The notes: generated by a model not told the origin, from the sequence alone. 64,000 nucleotides of DNA from Weissella fangxianensis (GCF_024718545.1 NZ_JAMXDB010000003.1:49974-113973), one strand, 5' to 3'. Numbered from the stretch's first letter, positions 27,436 through 37,250 are shown. Translations and numbers: made by a program.

Positions 27436-28150
27436 TCAAGTCGGCAGCTTGATAACTGGAATCATTTGGGTAGTCGTTGGGGTTATTTTAGATTTTGTTA
27501 TTCAGTTAGGTAGTACTTACAGTAAAGTGGGAATTGTGAATTGGCTAGGCGTTGATAAAAATCATCCCATTGGCATTGCCGTGATGTTAATTGTTGCCGC
27601 CATATTAACTGCGATAACAGTTTGGATATTATCTTATGCCGTTCAAAAAAAGGCTCCCAAGACAAGCTTACATCCGTTTCGTGGTGACAAACTAGCTTGG
27701 GTTGGCTATGGTTATGCCATGATTCTTGGGGCTGGTATGGTAACAGTCGCCTTACAATATGTATTTTCTCATCAAAAGATGACCGCTAGTAATCAAGTCG
27801 CATTAGAGGAGATGGCTAAAAAAGGTGGGGCAGCGCTCGTCTTTGTCGTTGTTCTGGCGGTTTTTGTCGCACCGTTGGTCGAAGAGCTGATTTTCCGTGG
27901 CATTATTTTGAATTACTTTTTTAAAGAAGGCCCTTGGTGGTTTAATGTCATTATTTCGGGTGTTTTATTTGGCTACTTCCATGTTTATCAAGATTTCCAA
28001 ACCTTTGCATTTATTCAATATTCATTAATGGGAATATCATTGGCCGTTGTTTATAAAAAGACCAAGCAAATTCAGTATTCGATGGCCACACACATGTTGA
28101 ACAATAGTATTGCCGCTCTTAGCTTAATTGGCATGGCGTTTGGTTCATAA
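27422..28150 (+). CDS. CPBP family intramembrane glutamic endopeptidase
   Basis: Membrane protease of the CPBP (Abi/CAAX) family. Relatives act in prenyl-protein processing, bacteriocin self-immunity or membrane signalling; which applies here is unknown. The 242-residue protein has about seven membrane segments and the three motifs VEELIFRG, FGYFHVY and ATHMLNNS. ATG 27422 has GGAGG at 27411-27415; the in-frame ATG at 27416 is too close. It overlaps the preceding small membrane protein gene by 14 bases. Confidence 0.87.
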   Translation: MKKINQVGSLITGIIWVVVGVILDFVIQLGSTYSKVGIVNWLGVDKNHPIGIAVMLIVAAILTAITVWILSYAVQKKAPKTSLHPFRGDKLAWVGYGYAMILGAGMVTVALQYVFSHQKMTASNQVALEEMAKKGGAALVFVVVLAVFVAPLVEELIFRGIILNYFFKEGPWWFNVIISGVLFGYFHVYQDFQTFAFIQYSLMGISLAVVYKKTKQIQYSMATHMLNNSIAALSLIGMAFGS

Positions 28151-28242
28151 TGCGATAATTCGTGTGACTATATTTTTTAATCGATTTAGATTATGATTAG
28201 TATAGAATCATCGCCAAGTACGATGTGAATGGGGGAAACATT

Positions 28243-28749
28243 ATGACTGAATATTTACATGAGACGTTTGGATCAAAGGATGTTTTACAAAATGTGCGGA
28301 ATAATAATTTAGAGCGCGGACTCTTACTAATGAGTGACGACTCTGATCGACAAAAATATGAATTATTGGAAAAAACAACTGATAAAAATTCTGTATTTGC
28401 TATGCCAGTAACATATGAGATTCTTGCTAGCCATGGGGAGACTGATGAACTAAGAGGTTGGATGAATTTTACTTTTATCAGTCTTAATGATTTAGAACGA
28501 GATAATTTTATTCGGCGGTACAAAGCAAGTAAGTTAGATATTGAAACACCTGGCTTTATTAGTTCGTATATTTTACAAAAAACAACGAATGCACATGAAC
28601 TTGTTATTTTGTCGACATGGCGTCTAAAGGAAAATTGGTCCGATTGGCAAGAATCAACTGATTTTCCATTACATCGCTATGAGCATGCCCAATATAATTT
28701 ATACAGAAAACAGCTTAGTTTTGCAGCTTTAGCAAAGCAAAAGTTATAA
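28243..28749 (+). CDS. Uncharacterised protein, possible ABM-fold (antibiotic biosynthesis monooxygenase-like)
   Basis: A 168-residue soluble protein. The C-terminal half (about 80-160) with NFTFISLNDLERDNFIRRY and VILSTWRLKENWSDWQES looks like an ABM/IsdG-type ferredoxin-like fold, where the second strand is typically followed by a W-x-x-W-Q pattern. No heme-binding residues can be assigned with confidence. ATG 28243 has GGGGGAA (28231-28237) upstream. It stands alone before tRNA-Leu. Confidence 0.6.
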   Translation: MTEYLHETFGSKDVLQNVRNNNLERGLLLMSDDSDRQKYELLEKTTDKNSVFAMPVTYEILASHGETDELRGWMNFTFISLNDLERDNFIRRYKASKLDIETPGFISSYILQKTTNAHELVILSTWRLKENWSDWQESTDFPLHRYEHAQYNLYRKQLSFAALAKQKL

Positions 28750-28807
28750 AAATACTACCCAATGACATTGATTTCTGTTATAGTTATCACTGTTATGTAA
28801 TGGGTAT

Positions 28808-28891
28808 GCCGTCGTGGCGGAATTGGCAGACGCGCACCGTTCAGGTCGGTGTGAGATTTATCTCGTGCAGGTTCGATTCCTGTCGACGGCA
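28808..28891 (+). tRNA. tRNA-Leu (anticodon CAG)
   Basis: 84-nt class II tRNA. Acceptor GCCGTCG pairs with CGACGGC; the anticodon loop TTCAGGT (CAG at 28842-28844) is enclosed by a CGCACCG-side stem; the variable arm is long, as in Leu tRNAs; the T-loop TTCGATT is normal. CCA is not encoded. Confidence 0.95.
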
Positions 28892-28921
28892 CTAGGAACA
28901 AATTTAATAATTTTACAGAAA

Positions 28922-28966
28922 CCCTGTTATACCGGCTCAAACCGTTGGTGTGATAGGGCTTTTTGT
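28922..28966 (+). terminator. Terminator after tRNA-Leu
   Basis: CCCTGTTATACC pairs with GGTGTGATAGGG (wobble pairs), followed by CTTTTTG. The following stretch to 29131 holds no gene that I can support. Confidence 0.75.
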
Positions 28967-29131
28967 CGTTTATAAAAAGTCTATTTTTACCATAAAATAC
29001 TGCCTTTTTTGTTTTCATTTCCTACGTATTTGCTACAAATATTTACTTTTGTGAACACACACATTTAAAAAACTATCGCTTCATATATTGGTTTGGTAAT
29101 ATGGAGATAATAAATAAATGGAGGATATCAC

Positions 29132-29602
29132 ATGGGATATAAGCACCTTGAAAAAGGATATAATATTTTTTTAGGCGTAGGCATGCTTATTTTAGGAATC
29201 ATTATGTTTGGTTTCTTTGTGAAAGATTTGTGGGTTTTATTACAAATGATTTGGCAAGTTGATTTGCAAAAAAATTTCTATAGTATTGCACAATTGATTT
29301 TGGAAACCTTTCTATTCTTTGAATTTGTCGTATTGACCCAAGAGTATTTTTTACAAAATCATATTTCATTACAAAATTTCATGTATATTGGTGTAACGGC
29401 AATGCTACGTAATTTATTGGTTTATCACGATGATACGATGGGGATATTGATTCAATCGATCTCGATTGCCCTTATGATACTAGTTCTGGTTATTTATCGC
29501 TGGTCACGACGTTACTTAGCGGATTTAGAACAAGAAGAAGCTAGGAAAGAAGCGATATTTGCTGAAGAACACCACAAACAACAGCTAGAGAATGAAAAAT
29601 AG
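29132..29602 (+). CDS. PsiE family (phosphate-starvation-inducible) membrane protein
   Basis: Membrane protein of the PsiE family; the biochemical function of the family is unknown. The 156-residue sequence has four hydrophobic segments, with FFEFVVLTQEYF and the conserved YIGVTAMLRNLLVYHDD stretch (about residues 87-105), then a highly charged EEARKEAIFAEEHHKQQ tail. RBS GGAGG precedes ATG 29132. Its neighbours are the broken xpaC-telA pair. Confidence 0.72.
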   Translation: MGYKHLEKGYNIFLGVGMLILGIIMFGFFVKDLWVLLQMIWQVDLQKNFYSIAQLILETFLFFEFVVLTQEYFLQNHISLQNFMYIGVTAMLRNLLVYHDDTMGILIQSISIALMILVLVIYRWSRRYLADLEQEEARKEAIFAEEHHKQQLENEK

Positions 29603-29653
29603 TCATATGGGATGATGCCGTATTTGACTGCCGCATGTTAACTAAAGTGAAAA

Positions 29654-30448
29654 ATGGGTTGGGGCACAGAAATGTTTGATCTAAACAAGATACCAAAACA
29701 ATATTGGCACAAAATAAGATGGGGCTTTTTCTGGGGGCTATTTATACTTGGTGTGTTATTTAGTAACTATACAAATGCAGCAACCTGGCTCTTTATTGGT
29801 GGTATTACTGTATTAGGTGTATCAATCAAACAAATTTTCCGCTGGGTTTTACCAATTGTTTTTGTTTTGTTAATTATTGGTACGCCACAATTAGGATTGA
29901 TGACGCAAGGGATATTGGTATTGACTGTCATCGGATTACGTGAACTATTCGTTATACCACATGCAAATAATAAAAGATTAAAATACCAATCACGATTGAA
30001 AATCAATACGAATGATTTAACACGGCGGGATGTGCATGTTTTTAAGGAAACGTTTAAGCGATTGCGAATATCTGCGGCGCATATTGAAGCTTTGTTGGCG
30101 GAAACGGTTGGACTAAGGCGTATTAACGTAGAAACAAAAGTTGTGACATATATTAATGCTACGCTAGAAGAACTAGCAGCGAATCCTACTCAACTTACGG
30201 TAGTGGATGACTTTGCATACCGCTGATTACCTAACCTAGAACAATTGTTGGTGAGTTATGTAGAAATTGCACATCATGCAGTTATTAGCGATAACGATAA
30301 AAAGCAATTAAAAGAAGCACGCCAATTAATTAAGCAATTAGCAATCGCTGTTTATGACGATTATCGTTTGGTGATTCGTCAGGATGTGAATAATTTAAAT
30401 GATCGGATGAGCGCAACGAAAGATACCCTTGGAGGCAATCATGACTGA
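29654..30448 (+). pseudogene. xpaC: xpaC-like gene interrupted by an in-frame stop
   Basis: XpaC-family membrane protein gene (the partner of telA in many Firmicutes). The first part (codons 1-190) has three or four hydrophobic segments and the start of the soluble domain (LTRRDVHVFKETFKRLR). A TGA at 30224-30226 ends it after VVDDFAYR. The same frame continues without shift as LPNLEQLLVSYVEIAHHAV to 30448, matching the XpaC C-terminal domain pattern. So one substitution splits the gene, unless the stop is read through. The start is uncertain (ATG 29654 or 29672). Confidence 0.8.
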
Positions 30449-31549
30449 GAAACAACAATCAAAAAATGATGTAGCAACTGATGAACATGATAGTGTCGGT
30501 GATTTAACGGCACAGGAAAGGTCAGAAGCCTTGAAGCTAGCACAACAGCTTGATGTGGCACACATGGATTCAATTATTTCGTATGGTGCTGATACACAAA
30601 AAAATTTAATCGATTTTTCTCAGGGGGTACTAGATAAGGTGCAATCACAGGATGTTGGACCAATTGGTGACACGCTCTCAGAATTAATGACCAATTTGTC
30701 GCAAGCCAATCCATCTGAGTTAGCGCCTGTTAAGCAAGGATTTTTTGCACGACTATTTAAAAATATGCAAAAATCCATCTATGAATTAACAGCAAAATAT
30801 CAAAAAATTGGTGCTCAAGTTGATCAGGTGGCGGGGCAATTACAACATGATCAAGCAGAGTTAATGTCTGATAATCGTATGTTAGATGATTTGTATAGTG
30901 AAAACATGGCTTTTTTACAGCAACTCAATGTCCATATTGTTGGTGCAGAGATGAAATTAACGGATATTGAAAAAAGAGAATTACCAACTGCACAAAAACG
31001 TGCCCGGGAGTCAGATGATCAATTATTAGCGCAAAAAGTGCAAGATTTAGTGCCATTTCAACAACGACTTGAAAAACGTGTGCATGATTTAAAATTAACA
31101 CGCTAAATGACTCTGCAGCAGGCACCGCAAATTAGATTGATTCAAACGACTAACCAGGTGTTGGCTGAAAAAATTCAAACATCAATCAATACGTCTATTC
31201 CGCTATGGAAAAATCAGGTTACCATTGCGTTAACATTACTAAAACAAAAGAAAGCTGTGACAGCGCAGCGTGCTGTAGCGGATACAACGAATGAATACTT
31301 AAGTCAAATTCAGATATGTTGCAGCAAAATACGGTTGAGACGGCTAAGGAAAATGAACGTGGAGTTGTAGATATTGAAACCTTGCAACATACACAAAATC
31401 AATTGGTTAGAACAATTGAAGAAACCATGACCATTCAACAGGAAGGTCGAGAGAAACGCGTAGTGGCCGAACAACAAATGAAAGAGATGGAAGTAGAGCT
31501 TAAAAAGAAATTACTTTCAATGGCAACAGAAAAAAATAATAAACAATAG
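30441..31549 (+). pseudogene. telA: telA-like toxic anion resistance gene with a nonsense and a frameshift mutation
   Basis: TelA-family coiled-coil protein gene, linked in other species to tellurite or cell-wall stress. ATG 30441 has GGAGG upstream. The frame stops at TAA 31104-31106, between DLKLTR and [17 protein letters not shown], where the family has a residue such as Gln; a CAA-to-TAA change is likely. It resumes in the same frame, then a one-base loss near 31305-31309 shifts the remainder: restoring one A in CAAATT gives [19 protein letters not shown], which reads on to 31549. The restored protein would be about 369 residues, normal for TelA. Confidence 0.85.
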
Positions 31550-31604
31550 TCAGTTTGCTAAATGAGACTTTTTTAATTTATTACAATTATTTGACAAAAA
31601 AGGG

Positions 31605-31633
31605 TTACATGTTTGGGACGATACCGTTATAAT
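31605..31633 (+). promoter_or_regulatory. Predicted sigma-A promoter for spx
   Basis: TTACAT (31605-31610), 17 bases, TATAAT (31628-31633), giving a leader of about 55 bases before the spx ATG. Confidence 0.75.
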
Positions 31634-31696
31634 GGACACTATAAGGAACAGTAGTATGAATAGTCGTATCATTGTAGTGCCGAGAGGAGGCCCATT

Positions 31697-32095
31697 ATGG
31701 TAACGTTATATACATCACCAAGTTGTACCTCATGCCGAAAAGCGCGTGCATGGCTCGAGGAGAATGAGATTTCTTATCAAGAACGAAATATATTTAAAGA
31801 ACCATTGACTCGAGAAGAGATTAAGAACATTTTGCGTATGACTGAGGATGGTACTGAAGAAATCATCTCAACAAGATCAAAATTGTTTACAGAACTAGAC
31901 ATCAAATTAGATGATATGTCATTAAGTTCATTAATTGATTTACTACATAGTCAGCCCGCGTTGTTGAAGCGCCCGTTAATAATGGACGAGAAACGTATGC
32001 AGGTCGGCTATAATGAAGATGAAATTCGTCGATTCTTGCCTCATGAAATGCGTCAGGCAGAGTTAGCACGGGTTACTGCTATGGTTGACCTATAG
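31697..32095 (+). CDS. spx: Transcriptional regulator Spx
   Basis: Global redox and disulfide-stress regulator that binds the RNA polymerase alpha C-terminal domain; ArsC-like fold. The 132-residue protein has the redox pair C10-T-S-C13, the family segment [18 protein letters not shown], the RSKLF segment, and [34 protein letters not shown] lies 7 bases upstream. mecA, the adaptor that delivers proteins including Spx-type substrates or competence regulators to ClpC, lies just downstream, as in other Firmicutes. Confidence 0.94.
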   Translation: MVTLYTSPSCTSCRKARAWLEENEISYQERNIFKEPLTREEIKNILRMTEDGTEEIISTRSKLFTELDIKLDDMSLSSLIDLLHSQPALLKRPLIMDEKRMQVGYNEDEIRRFLPHEMRQAELARVTAMVDL

Positions 32096-32126
32096 TAGCT
32101 GTCTTTTTATGAAAATAGTTTATTAT

Positions 32127-32160
32127 GAAGTTGATGTTCAATTGTGACATCAACTTTTTT
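32127..32160 (+). terminator. Rho-independent terminator after spx
   Basis: AAGTTGATGT pairs with ACATCAACTT around a TCAATTGTG loop; six T follow. Confidence 0.92.
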
Positions 32161-32253
32161 GTATAATGTATTCGACTAACAAACTAAGAATTTGTTATAA
32201 TATATTATTGAAACGATTTCTCATGATTGAGTGAGAAGAAAGGGGTGCCCATT

Positions 32254-33024
32254 ATGGAAATGGAACGAATAAATGATGATACCATTCGCGTTGTTGTCAC
32301 AAATGACGATTTAGCGGAGCGTAGTATTTCAATTGTTGATTTGCTGGGCAACCAAGATGAAATTGAGGAGTTCTTCTATAATATTCTAGAAGAGGTCGAT
32401 GTCGATGGCGACTTCGAAGATAATGAAGCAGTCACCTTCCAAGTATTACCAAATCGAAATGGGTTAGAATTATTTATTTCTAAGAATATCGATGATAAGT
32501 CAATGATGGAAGGCATGTTAAATTCTGTATTAGGTAAGCGGGATGCTGGTGAGGCTAATGATGAAGTTTCTGATGATCTATTAGACAAATTATTAGCTAG
32601 TGATAGTACAGATAATCAGAATAAGCCAGAAAAACCCGTTATTAAACAGCCCGAGGTAAAAGATGTGACGACGTCAGATAAGCAGAACCATTTAGTTGAT
32701 AAGTTGTTGGATTCAGATAACGTGGCTGACCAAGAACTAGTACTGCAATTTGATGATTTTGAAAACATTATTCAGTTTTCATTGATTATGAAGAAGCAGG
32801 ATTTTGCTTTTAGTACAGAGTTGGTCAAATACCATGGCAAGTTTTATTATATCTTGGGAATCGATGGCCAAGCACTGCAAGATAATTATGATATGAAAGA
32901 CTTAACAGCTGTTGCTCGTGAATTTGCTAAGATATCAGAAGTATCGGCAGAAGTTTTGATAGAACATGGTCAAGTTATTTTTGCAAATGATGCACTTGAA
33001 CAAGTGCTAACTTACTTTAATTAA
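32254..33024 (+). CDS. mecA: Adaptor protein MecA
   Basis: Adaptor that brings substrates to the ClpCP protease. The 256-residue protein has the N-terminal substrate-binding domain starting MEMERINDDTIRVVVTNDDL, an acidic linker (about 115-165), and a C-terminal ClpC-binding domain with LVLQFDDFENIIQFS and YYILGIDG. ATG 32254 is used; AAGGGG at 32239-32245 is the binding site, and the longer reading from 32227 would include it. Gene order spx-mecA-coiA-pepF matches many Firmicutes. Confidence 0.92.
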   Translation: MEMERINDDTIRVVVTNDDLAERSISIVDLLGNQDEIEEFFYNILEEVDVDGDFEDNEAVTFQVLPNRNGLELFISKNIDDKSMMEGMLNSVLGKRDAGEANDEVSDDLLDKLLASDSTDNQNKPEKPVIKQPEVKDVTTSDKQNHLVDKLLDSDNVADQELVLQFDDFENIIQFSLIMKKQDFAFSTELVKYHGKFYYILGIDGQALQDNYDMKDLTAVAREFAKISEVSAEVLIEHGQVIFANDALEQVLTYFN

Positions 33025-33033
33025 AAACAATCG

Positions 33034-33066
33034 TACTGGGGCAGAGTAATCTGTCTCAGTTTTTTT
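33034..33066 (+). terminator. Rho-independent terminator after mecA
   Basis: ACTGGGGCAGA pairs with TCTGTCTCAGT (wobbles) around GTAA; seven T follow. Confidence 0.88.
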
Positions 33067-33111
33067 GTAAAACAGACATCAATGCGCGTCTATTAATACG
33101 GAGGTTAGTGA

Positions 33112-34131
33112 ATGTTTATTGCAAAGAACACAACTACAATGGTCTACATTGATGCTAACTCAGCCAATGTAATAGATAAATACGAATGTCCAGGTTGTGG
33201 GGAACCGGTTCGTTTAAAAAAAGGGAATATAAAAATAGCCCACTATGCTCATCAGCAATTTGGACAATGCCATGTGAGTACAGAAGGGGAATCGGCCACG
33301 CATCTTCAAGGAAAATTGGCTTTGTTTCAATATTTTAGTGATAAATATGATGAGGTTAAATTGGAGCCATGGCTCAGTAAAATCAAGCAACGCCCTGACT
33401 TAATGGTAAGAAAAGGGACTACTTGGACCGTCATTGAATTTCAATGTGCGCCAATTACAATTGAACGTATTCGGGAACGTATGGCTGGCTATCGACAGTT
33501 ACAAATGCAAGTTATTTGGATTTTGGGAGAACCTTATCAGAAAAAGCGAATACAGTCATCAACAATGGCGAAATTTGCCACTTTACACCGTAAAGAATTA
33601 AAAATATTTTTCTGGCATGCTCAGAAGGGAATTTATTACAAGGCATGGTGGCAAATTGACCATAGAAAACCTGTTACCCGGCATAAACGAGTCGACAATC
33701 ATGTACAGCAACTGTTTAAAATACAACAAGCGATCATACAGGCGCAATCACAAATTTGTACAATACAAAAGCAGCTTTATGCACAGAATAGGAACGTTGT
33801 CGGTATTCCTTGGATTTGCCATCCAGCCTATTCATTACCAGGGGGACTTAAGATACCGCAATGGCAGGTAATTGTACGAATCATCATGTTATTAGAGCAT
33901 AAACCAATTACCATAGATGAGATGTATCAACAATTATTTGCACAAGAGTGGCACAAATTCGGTTGTTTAAAATTGGCAGATGTACAAAGGCTATGGCTTG
34001 ATTGGTTTTTAAACGATGCTATTAATTTGAAACAAATTCAATTTGTAAATGGCCGATTTCAGTTGGCAGATACCGTCAGTTGGTTTGATAATTACCATGA
34101 TAAATTAAAAGCATTTCAGGGAAATAGATAA
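33112..34131 (+). CDS. coiA: Competence protein CoiA
   Basis: CoiA-family protein needed for natural transformation after DNA uptake. The 339-residue sequence has a zinc-type N-terminus (CPGCG near 27-31, HYAHQQFGQC near 44-53), then a nuclease-like core with RPDLMV and TVIEFQCAPIT, consistent with the D...E-x-Q pattern of the PD-(D/E)xK group. RBS GGAGG precedes the ATG. The gene is intact, so competence may be possible, but no com operon is in the window. Confidence 0.88.
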   Translation: MFIAKNTTTMVYIDANSANVIDKYECPGCGEPVRLKKGNIKIAHYAHQQFGQCHVSTEGESATHLQGKLALFQYFSDKYDEVKLEPWLSKIKQRPDLMVRKGTTWTVIEFQCAPITIERIRERMAGYRQLQMQVIWILGEPYQKKRIQSSTMAKFATLHRKELKIFFWHAQKGIYYKAWWQIDHRKPVTRHKRVDNHVQQLFKIQQAIIQAQSQICTIQKQLYAQNRNVVGIPWICHPAYSLPGGLKIPQWQVIVRIIMLLEHKPITIDEMYQQLFAQEWHKFGCLKLADVQRLWLDWFLNDAINLKQIQFVNGRFQLADTVSWFDNYHDKLKAFQGNR

Positions 34132-34233
34132 AAAATTGGTAAGAAAAGTACATTGAACGTCATAACTCACCCTGAATAGATAGGTAAACTATGGTAGAAT
34201 GAAGGTTATATTAGACTGAAATGAGGGAAAATA

Positions 34234-36048
34234 ATGGCTAAAGAATTACCTTTACGTGAAGACTTACCAGAGTCAGCGACATGGGATCTTAGCACGATCT
34301 TTCAAAGCGATGAAGACTGGCAAGATACCTATAATGAAGTAGCAGAGCGTCTTGATACGGCAGAATTTTTTGCTGCTAATGCAACGCAATCGGGAACTGC
34401 GTTATATAATGCACTGCAGTATGGGTTAGGCTTGATGCGTGATTTAGAAAAATTATACGTCTACGCTTCAATGAAATCTGACCAGGATACTGCTAATGGA
34501 TTCTACCAAGGCCTGAGTAACAAGGCTGAAAGCTTAGCAGCTAAAGTTTCTGCAGCCATTTCATTTTTTGATCCAGCAGTGTTGTCACTATCGTCAGATC
34601 AATTAGCCGCATATTTTGCAGCTGAGCCACGTTTGAATGATTACAAACATTATTTTGACGATATTTTGACGCAAAAAGGACATGTTCTTCCTGAAAATGA
34701 AGAGAAATTATTGGCCGCTGCTGGGGATGTGTTTGGGGCTTCAGAACGTGCTTTTGGTATGTTAGATAATGCTGATATACAATTTGACGCTGTAGAAAAT
34801 GATGAAGGTGAATTAGAAACACTATCTGATGGTGTCTATTCACGGCTTCTAGAATCTGTTAATCCCGATGTACGTAGAAATGCCTTTAAAACATTTTACG
34901 CATCTTACATGGCATTGGATAATACGTTTGCTTCATTAATTGGTAGCCATGTTAAGGGGCACAACTACTTAGCAAGTGTTCACCATTATGATTCAGCTCG
35001 CCAAGCGGCCTTAGCTGCTGATAATGTTCCTGAAACAGTTTATGATACGTTAGTTACTGAAGTAAATAAGGCGTTGCCATTATTGCATCGTTACATGAAG
35101 TTACGTAAACGTTTGTTAAAGCTGTCAGAATTACATTCTTATGACCTTTATACACCTATTCTTGGTGAGCCGGATTATGAGATTGACTATCCTCGTGCAC
35201 AAGCTGAAGCATTAAAGGCATTAGCACCTTTGGGTGAGGATTATCTGGCTATTGTACAAAAGGCCTTTGATAGTCGTTGGATTGATGTTATTGAAAACAA
35301 AGGTAAACGATCAGGTGCTTACTCGGGCGGTTCTTATGATACCAATCCATTTATCTTACTAAATTGGGTTGATAATTTGAATAATTTGAGTACATTGGTA
35401 CATGAAATGGGACACACTGTCCATTCATATTTGACGAGGACAAATCAACCATATCAATATGGGGATTACCCAATTTTTCTTGCTGAGATTGCCTCAACGA
35501 CCAATGAAAATTTGTTGACCGATTACTTGTTACATACGATTACTGATAAAAAATTAAAAGCATACGTATTAAACCAATACTTGGATGGTGTCAAAGGCAC
35601 TTTGTTCCGACAAACACAATTTGCTGAGTTTGAACAATGGATGCATGAAACTGATGCAGCTGGGACGCCTTTAACGGCTGAGGTACTTAATGATGCTTAT
35701 GCTGAATTGAACCAACGTTACTATGGACCGGCTCTGACTGTAGATGAAGAAATTGCTCATGAGTGGGAACGTATTCCGCACTTTTACTATAATTATTATG
35801 TTTTCCAGTACAGTACTGGTTTTGCGGCAGCAACTGCTTTGGCAGATAAAATCTTACATGAAGGTCAGCCGGCAGTTGATGCCTATAAAGAATATCTTAA
35901 GGCAGGTGCGTCAGCCTTCCCAATCGATGTCATGAAAAAAGCAGGTGTCGATATGACGAAGCCAGAGTATCTACAAGAAACTTTCAAAGTATTTGAAAAT
36001 CGTTTGAATGAATTTGAGCAGTTGGTAGAAGAGTTAGACTTCGAATAG
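34234..36048 (+). CDS. pepF: Oligoendopeptidase F (M3B family)
   Basis: Zinc metallopeptidase that cleaves short peptides in the cytoplasm. The 604-residue protein has the zinc motif HEMGH (390-394) in LVHEMGHTVHSYLT, the downstream Glu ligand in EIASTTNENL, and the C-terminal YYNYYVFQYSTG segment that closes the active site. Length and order are normal. RBS GAGGGA. It is the last gene of the mecA-coiA-pepF set. Confidence 0.96.
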   Translation: MAKELPLREDLPESATWDLSTIFQSDEDWQDTYNEVAERLDTAEFFAANATQSGTALYNALQYGLGLMRDLEKLYVYASMKSDQDTANGFYQGLSNKAESLAAKVSAAISFFDPAVLSLSSDQLAAYFAAEPRLNDYKHYFDDILTQKGHVLPENEEKLLAAAGDVFGASERAFGMLDNADIQFDAVENDEGELETLSDGVYSRLLESVNPDVRRNAFKTFYASYMALDNTFASLIGSHVKGHNYLASVHHYDSARQAALAADNVPETVYDTLVTEVNKALPLLHRYMKLRKRLLKLSELHSYDLYTPILGEPDYEIDYPRAQAEALKALAPLGEDYLAIVQKAFDSRWIDVIENKGKRSGAYSGGSYDTNPFILLNWVDNLNNLSTLVHEMGHTVHSYLTRTNQPYQYGDYPIFLAEIASTTNENLLTDYLLHTITDKKLKAYVLNQYLDGVKGTLFRQTQFAEFEQWMHETDAAGTPLTAEVLNDAYAELNQRYYGPALTVDEEIAHEWERIPHFYYNYYVFQYSTGFAAATALADKILHEGQPAVDAYKEYLKAGASAFPIDVMKKAGVDMTKPEYLQETFKVFENRLNEFEQLVEELDFE

Positions 36049-36132
36049 GTAAAGGTATGGTGATTGATAGAAAATAATGGTGATATGGTTATCATATCTG
36101 GTGGTATACATTTACCTATAAAAGTCTTACAA

Positions 36133-36161
36133 TTGCCAGCAAGCACATAAAACGTTAGAAT
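36133..36161 (+). promoter_or_regulatory. Predicted sigma-A promoter for the DUF948/YtxH pair
   Basis: TTGCCA (36133-36138), 17 bases, TAGAAT (36156-36161), about 34 bases before the ATG. Confidence 0.65.
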
Positions 36162-36194
36162 AGTGGATATACACAGGATGCTAGGAGGGAAAAT

Positions 36195-36593
36195 ATGACA
36201 GGTGGACAAATTGCTCTAATAATTTTAGCTGTAGCCGTATTATTATTAGTTCTATTTATTGGACTATTCTTGGTGAAGTTAACGCAAACATTGGGTGTTG
36301 TCACGAAGGATGTTGATATTATTGCACGCGAGGCTAATGATATATTAGCTAATGTAGATGTATTGTTAAATGATGTAAATGGCAAGGTGGCGACAGTTGA
36401 TCCTGCCTTCCAAGCGATTGCTGACTTGGGGACTTCAGTATCAGAATTGAACGATGCAACACATAACCTAACTGATAAAGTTAAATCATCATCTGGTTCA
36501 AATAAAACCAAAGTGGCGTCAGCAGTGTTTGCTGCTAACGCGGCACGCAAGAATCGTAAGAGTGCCAAAAAAGCTGCGGCTGCAGAAAAGTAG
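36195..36593 (+). CDS. DUF948 family membrane-anchored protein
   Basis: A 132-residue protein with one N-terminal membrane helix (about 5-28, a Leu/Val/Ile-rich run), then a helical stretch of T-K-D-V-D and N-D-V repeats typical of DUF948 (YtxG-like), and an Ala/Lys-rich tail. Function unknown; relatives are linked to general stress and the cell envelope. RBS AGGAGG. The next gene, YtxH-like, follows 35 bases later, as in the ytxGH pair of Bacillus. Confidence 0.8.
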   Translation: MTGGQIALIILAVAVLLLVLFIGLFLVKLTQTLGVVTKDVDIIAREANDILANVDVLLNDVNGKVATVDPAFQAIADLGTSVSELNDATHNLTDKVKSSSGSNKTKVASAVFAANAARKNRKSAKKAAAAEK

Positions 36594-36628
36594 TCATTAG
36601 TTAATCAAACAAAACGGAGGATACGTTC

Positions 36629-37219
36629 ATGTCAAAAACAAAAGGATTTTTAGCAGGTGTCGCATTTGGTAGTTTAGTTGCTGCGGCAGGGTATGGTTAT
36701 TACAAGATGTTAACTGTTGAACAACAAGAGGACTTGAAAGACAAGTTCGATGAAACAGTAGCTGACGTTCGTGATAAAGTAGTAGATTATAGTTATGCTG
36801 CAACTGATGCAGTAGCTTCAGTTCGTGACAAAGCGGACGACTTTGTATCTGATAAAAGTTATGCTTTCGATGAGAAAGTGACTGATTTAAAAGAATCAGC
36901 TGAGGAAAAGTCAGCTGACTTACGTGCAAAGGCTGATGAATTAGTAGCTTCAGCACAAGAAAAGGCAAACGACTTGCGTGACCAAGCGCAAGATTTGACT
37001 GATCAAGCTAAGGCCAAGGCTGACGATTTCAAAGAACAAGTTAAGGCTGATGTTGCTGAACAAACTGAAGAAGATATTGTTCTTTCACCAGCTGATGACG
37101 CAGTTGCATCAGAAACTTTTGAAAGTTTTGAAGATGATGTTGAATCAGAGGTATTAGAACCAACTTCAGGTTTGTCAGAAACTGATAAAGAAGGACTATC
37201 TAAAAAAGCTGACAAGTAA
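36629..37219 (+). CDS. YtxH-like protein with amphipathic helical repeats
   Basis: A 196-residue protein. The N-terminus KTKGFLAGVAFGSLVAAAGYGYYK is the YtxH-type membrane segment. Residues about 35-145 are a long charged helix with recurring K-A-D-x-L/F and A-x-D-L-R-D units, resembling apolipoprotein or LEA-type amphipathic repeats. The last 50 residues are very acidic. RBS GGAGG. Probably cotranscribed with the DUF948 gene; function unknown, a stress-related envelope role is inferred. Confidence 0.75.
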   Translation: MSKTKGFLAGVAFGSLVAAAGYGYYKMLTVEQQEDLKDKFDETVADVRDKVVDYSYAATDAVASVRDKADDFVSDKSYAFDEKVTDLKESAEEKSADLRAKADELVASAQEKANDLRDQAQDLTDQAKAKADDFKEQVKADVAEQTEEDIVLSPADDAVASETFESFEDDVESEVLEPTSGLSETDKEGLSKKADK

Positions 37220-37250
37220 ATCGCTAATGTTTGTCTAATTCAATATAAAG

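Noticed and set aside
28755..29018. Minus-strand 87-residue ORF with VPSTGIEPAR
   Set aside because: This motif is the familiar artefact of reading the antisense of a tRNA gene; it covers tRNA-Leu.
28892..29131. Possible phage attachment remnant downstream of tRNA-Leu
   Set aside because: tRNA 3' ends are common attachment sites and the region is non-coding, but I see no duplicated tRNA end, integrase or phage gene nearby.
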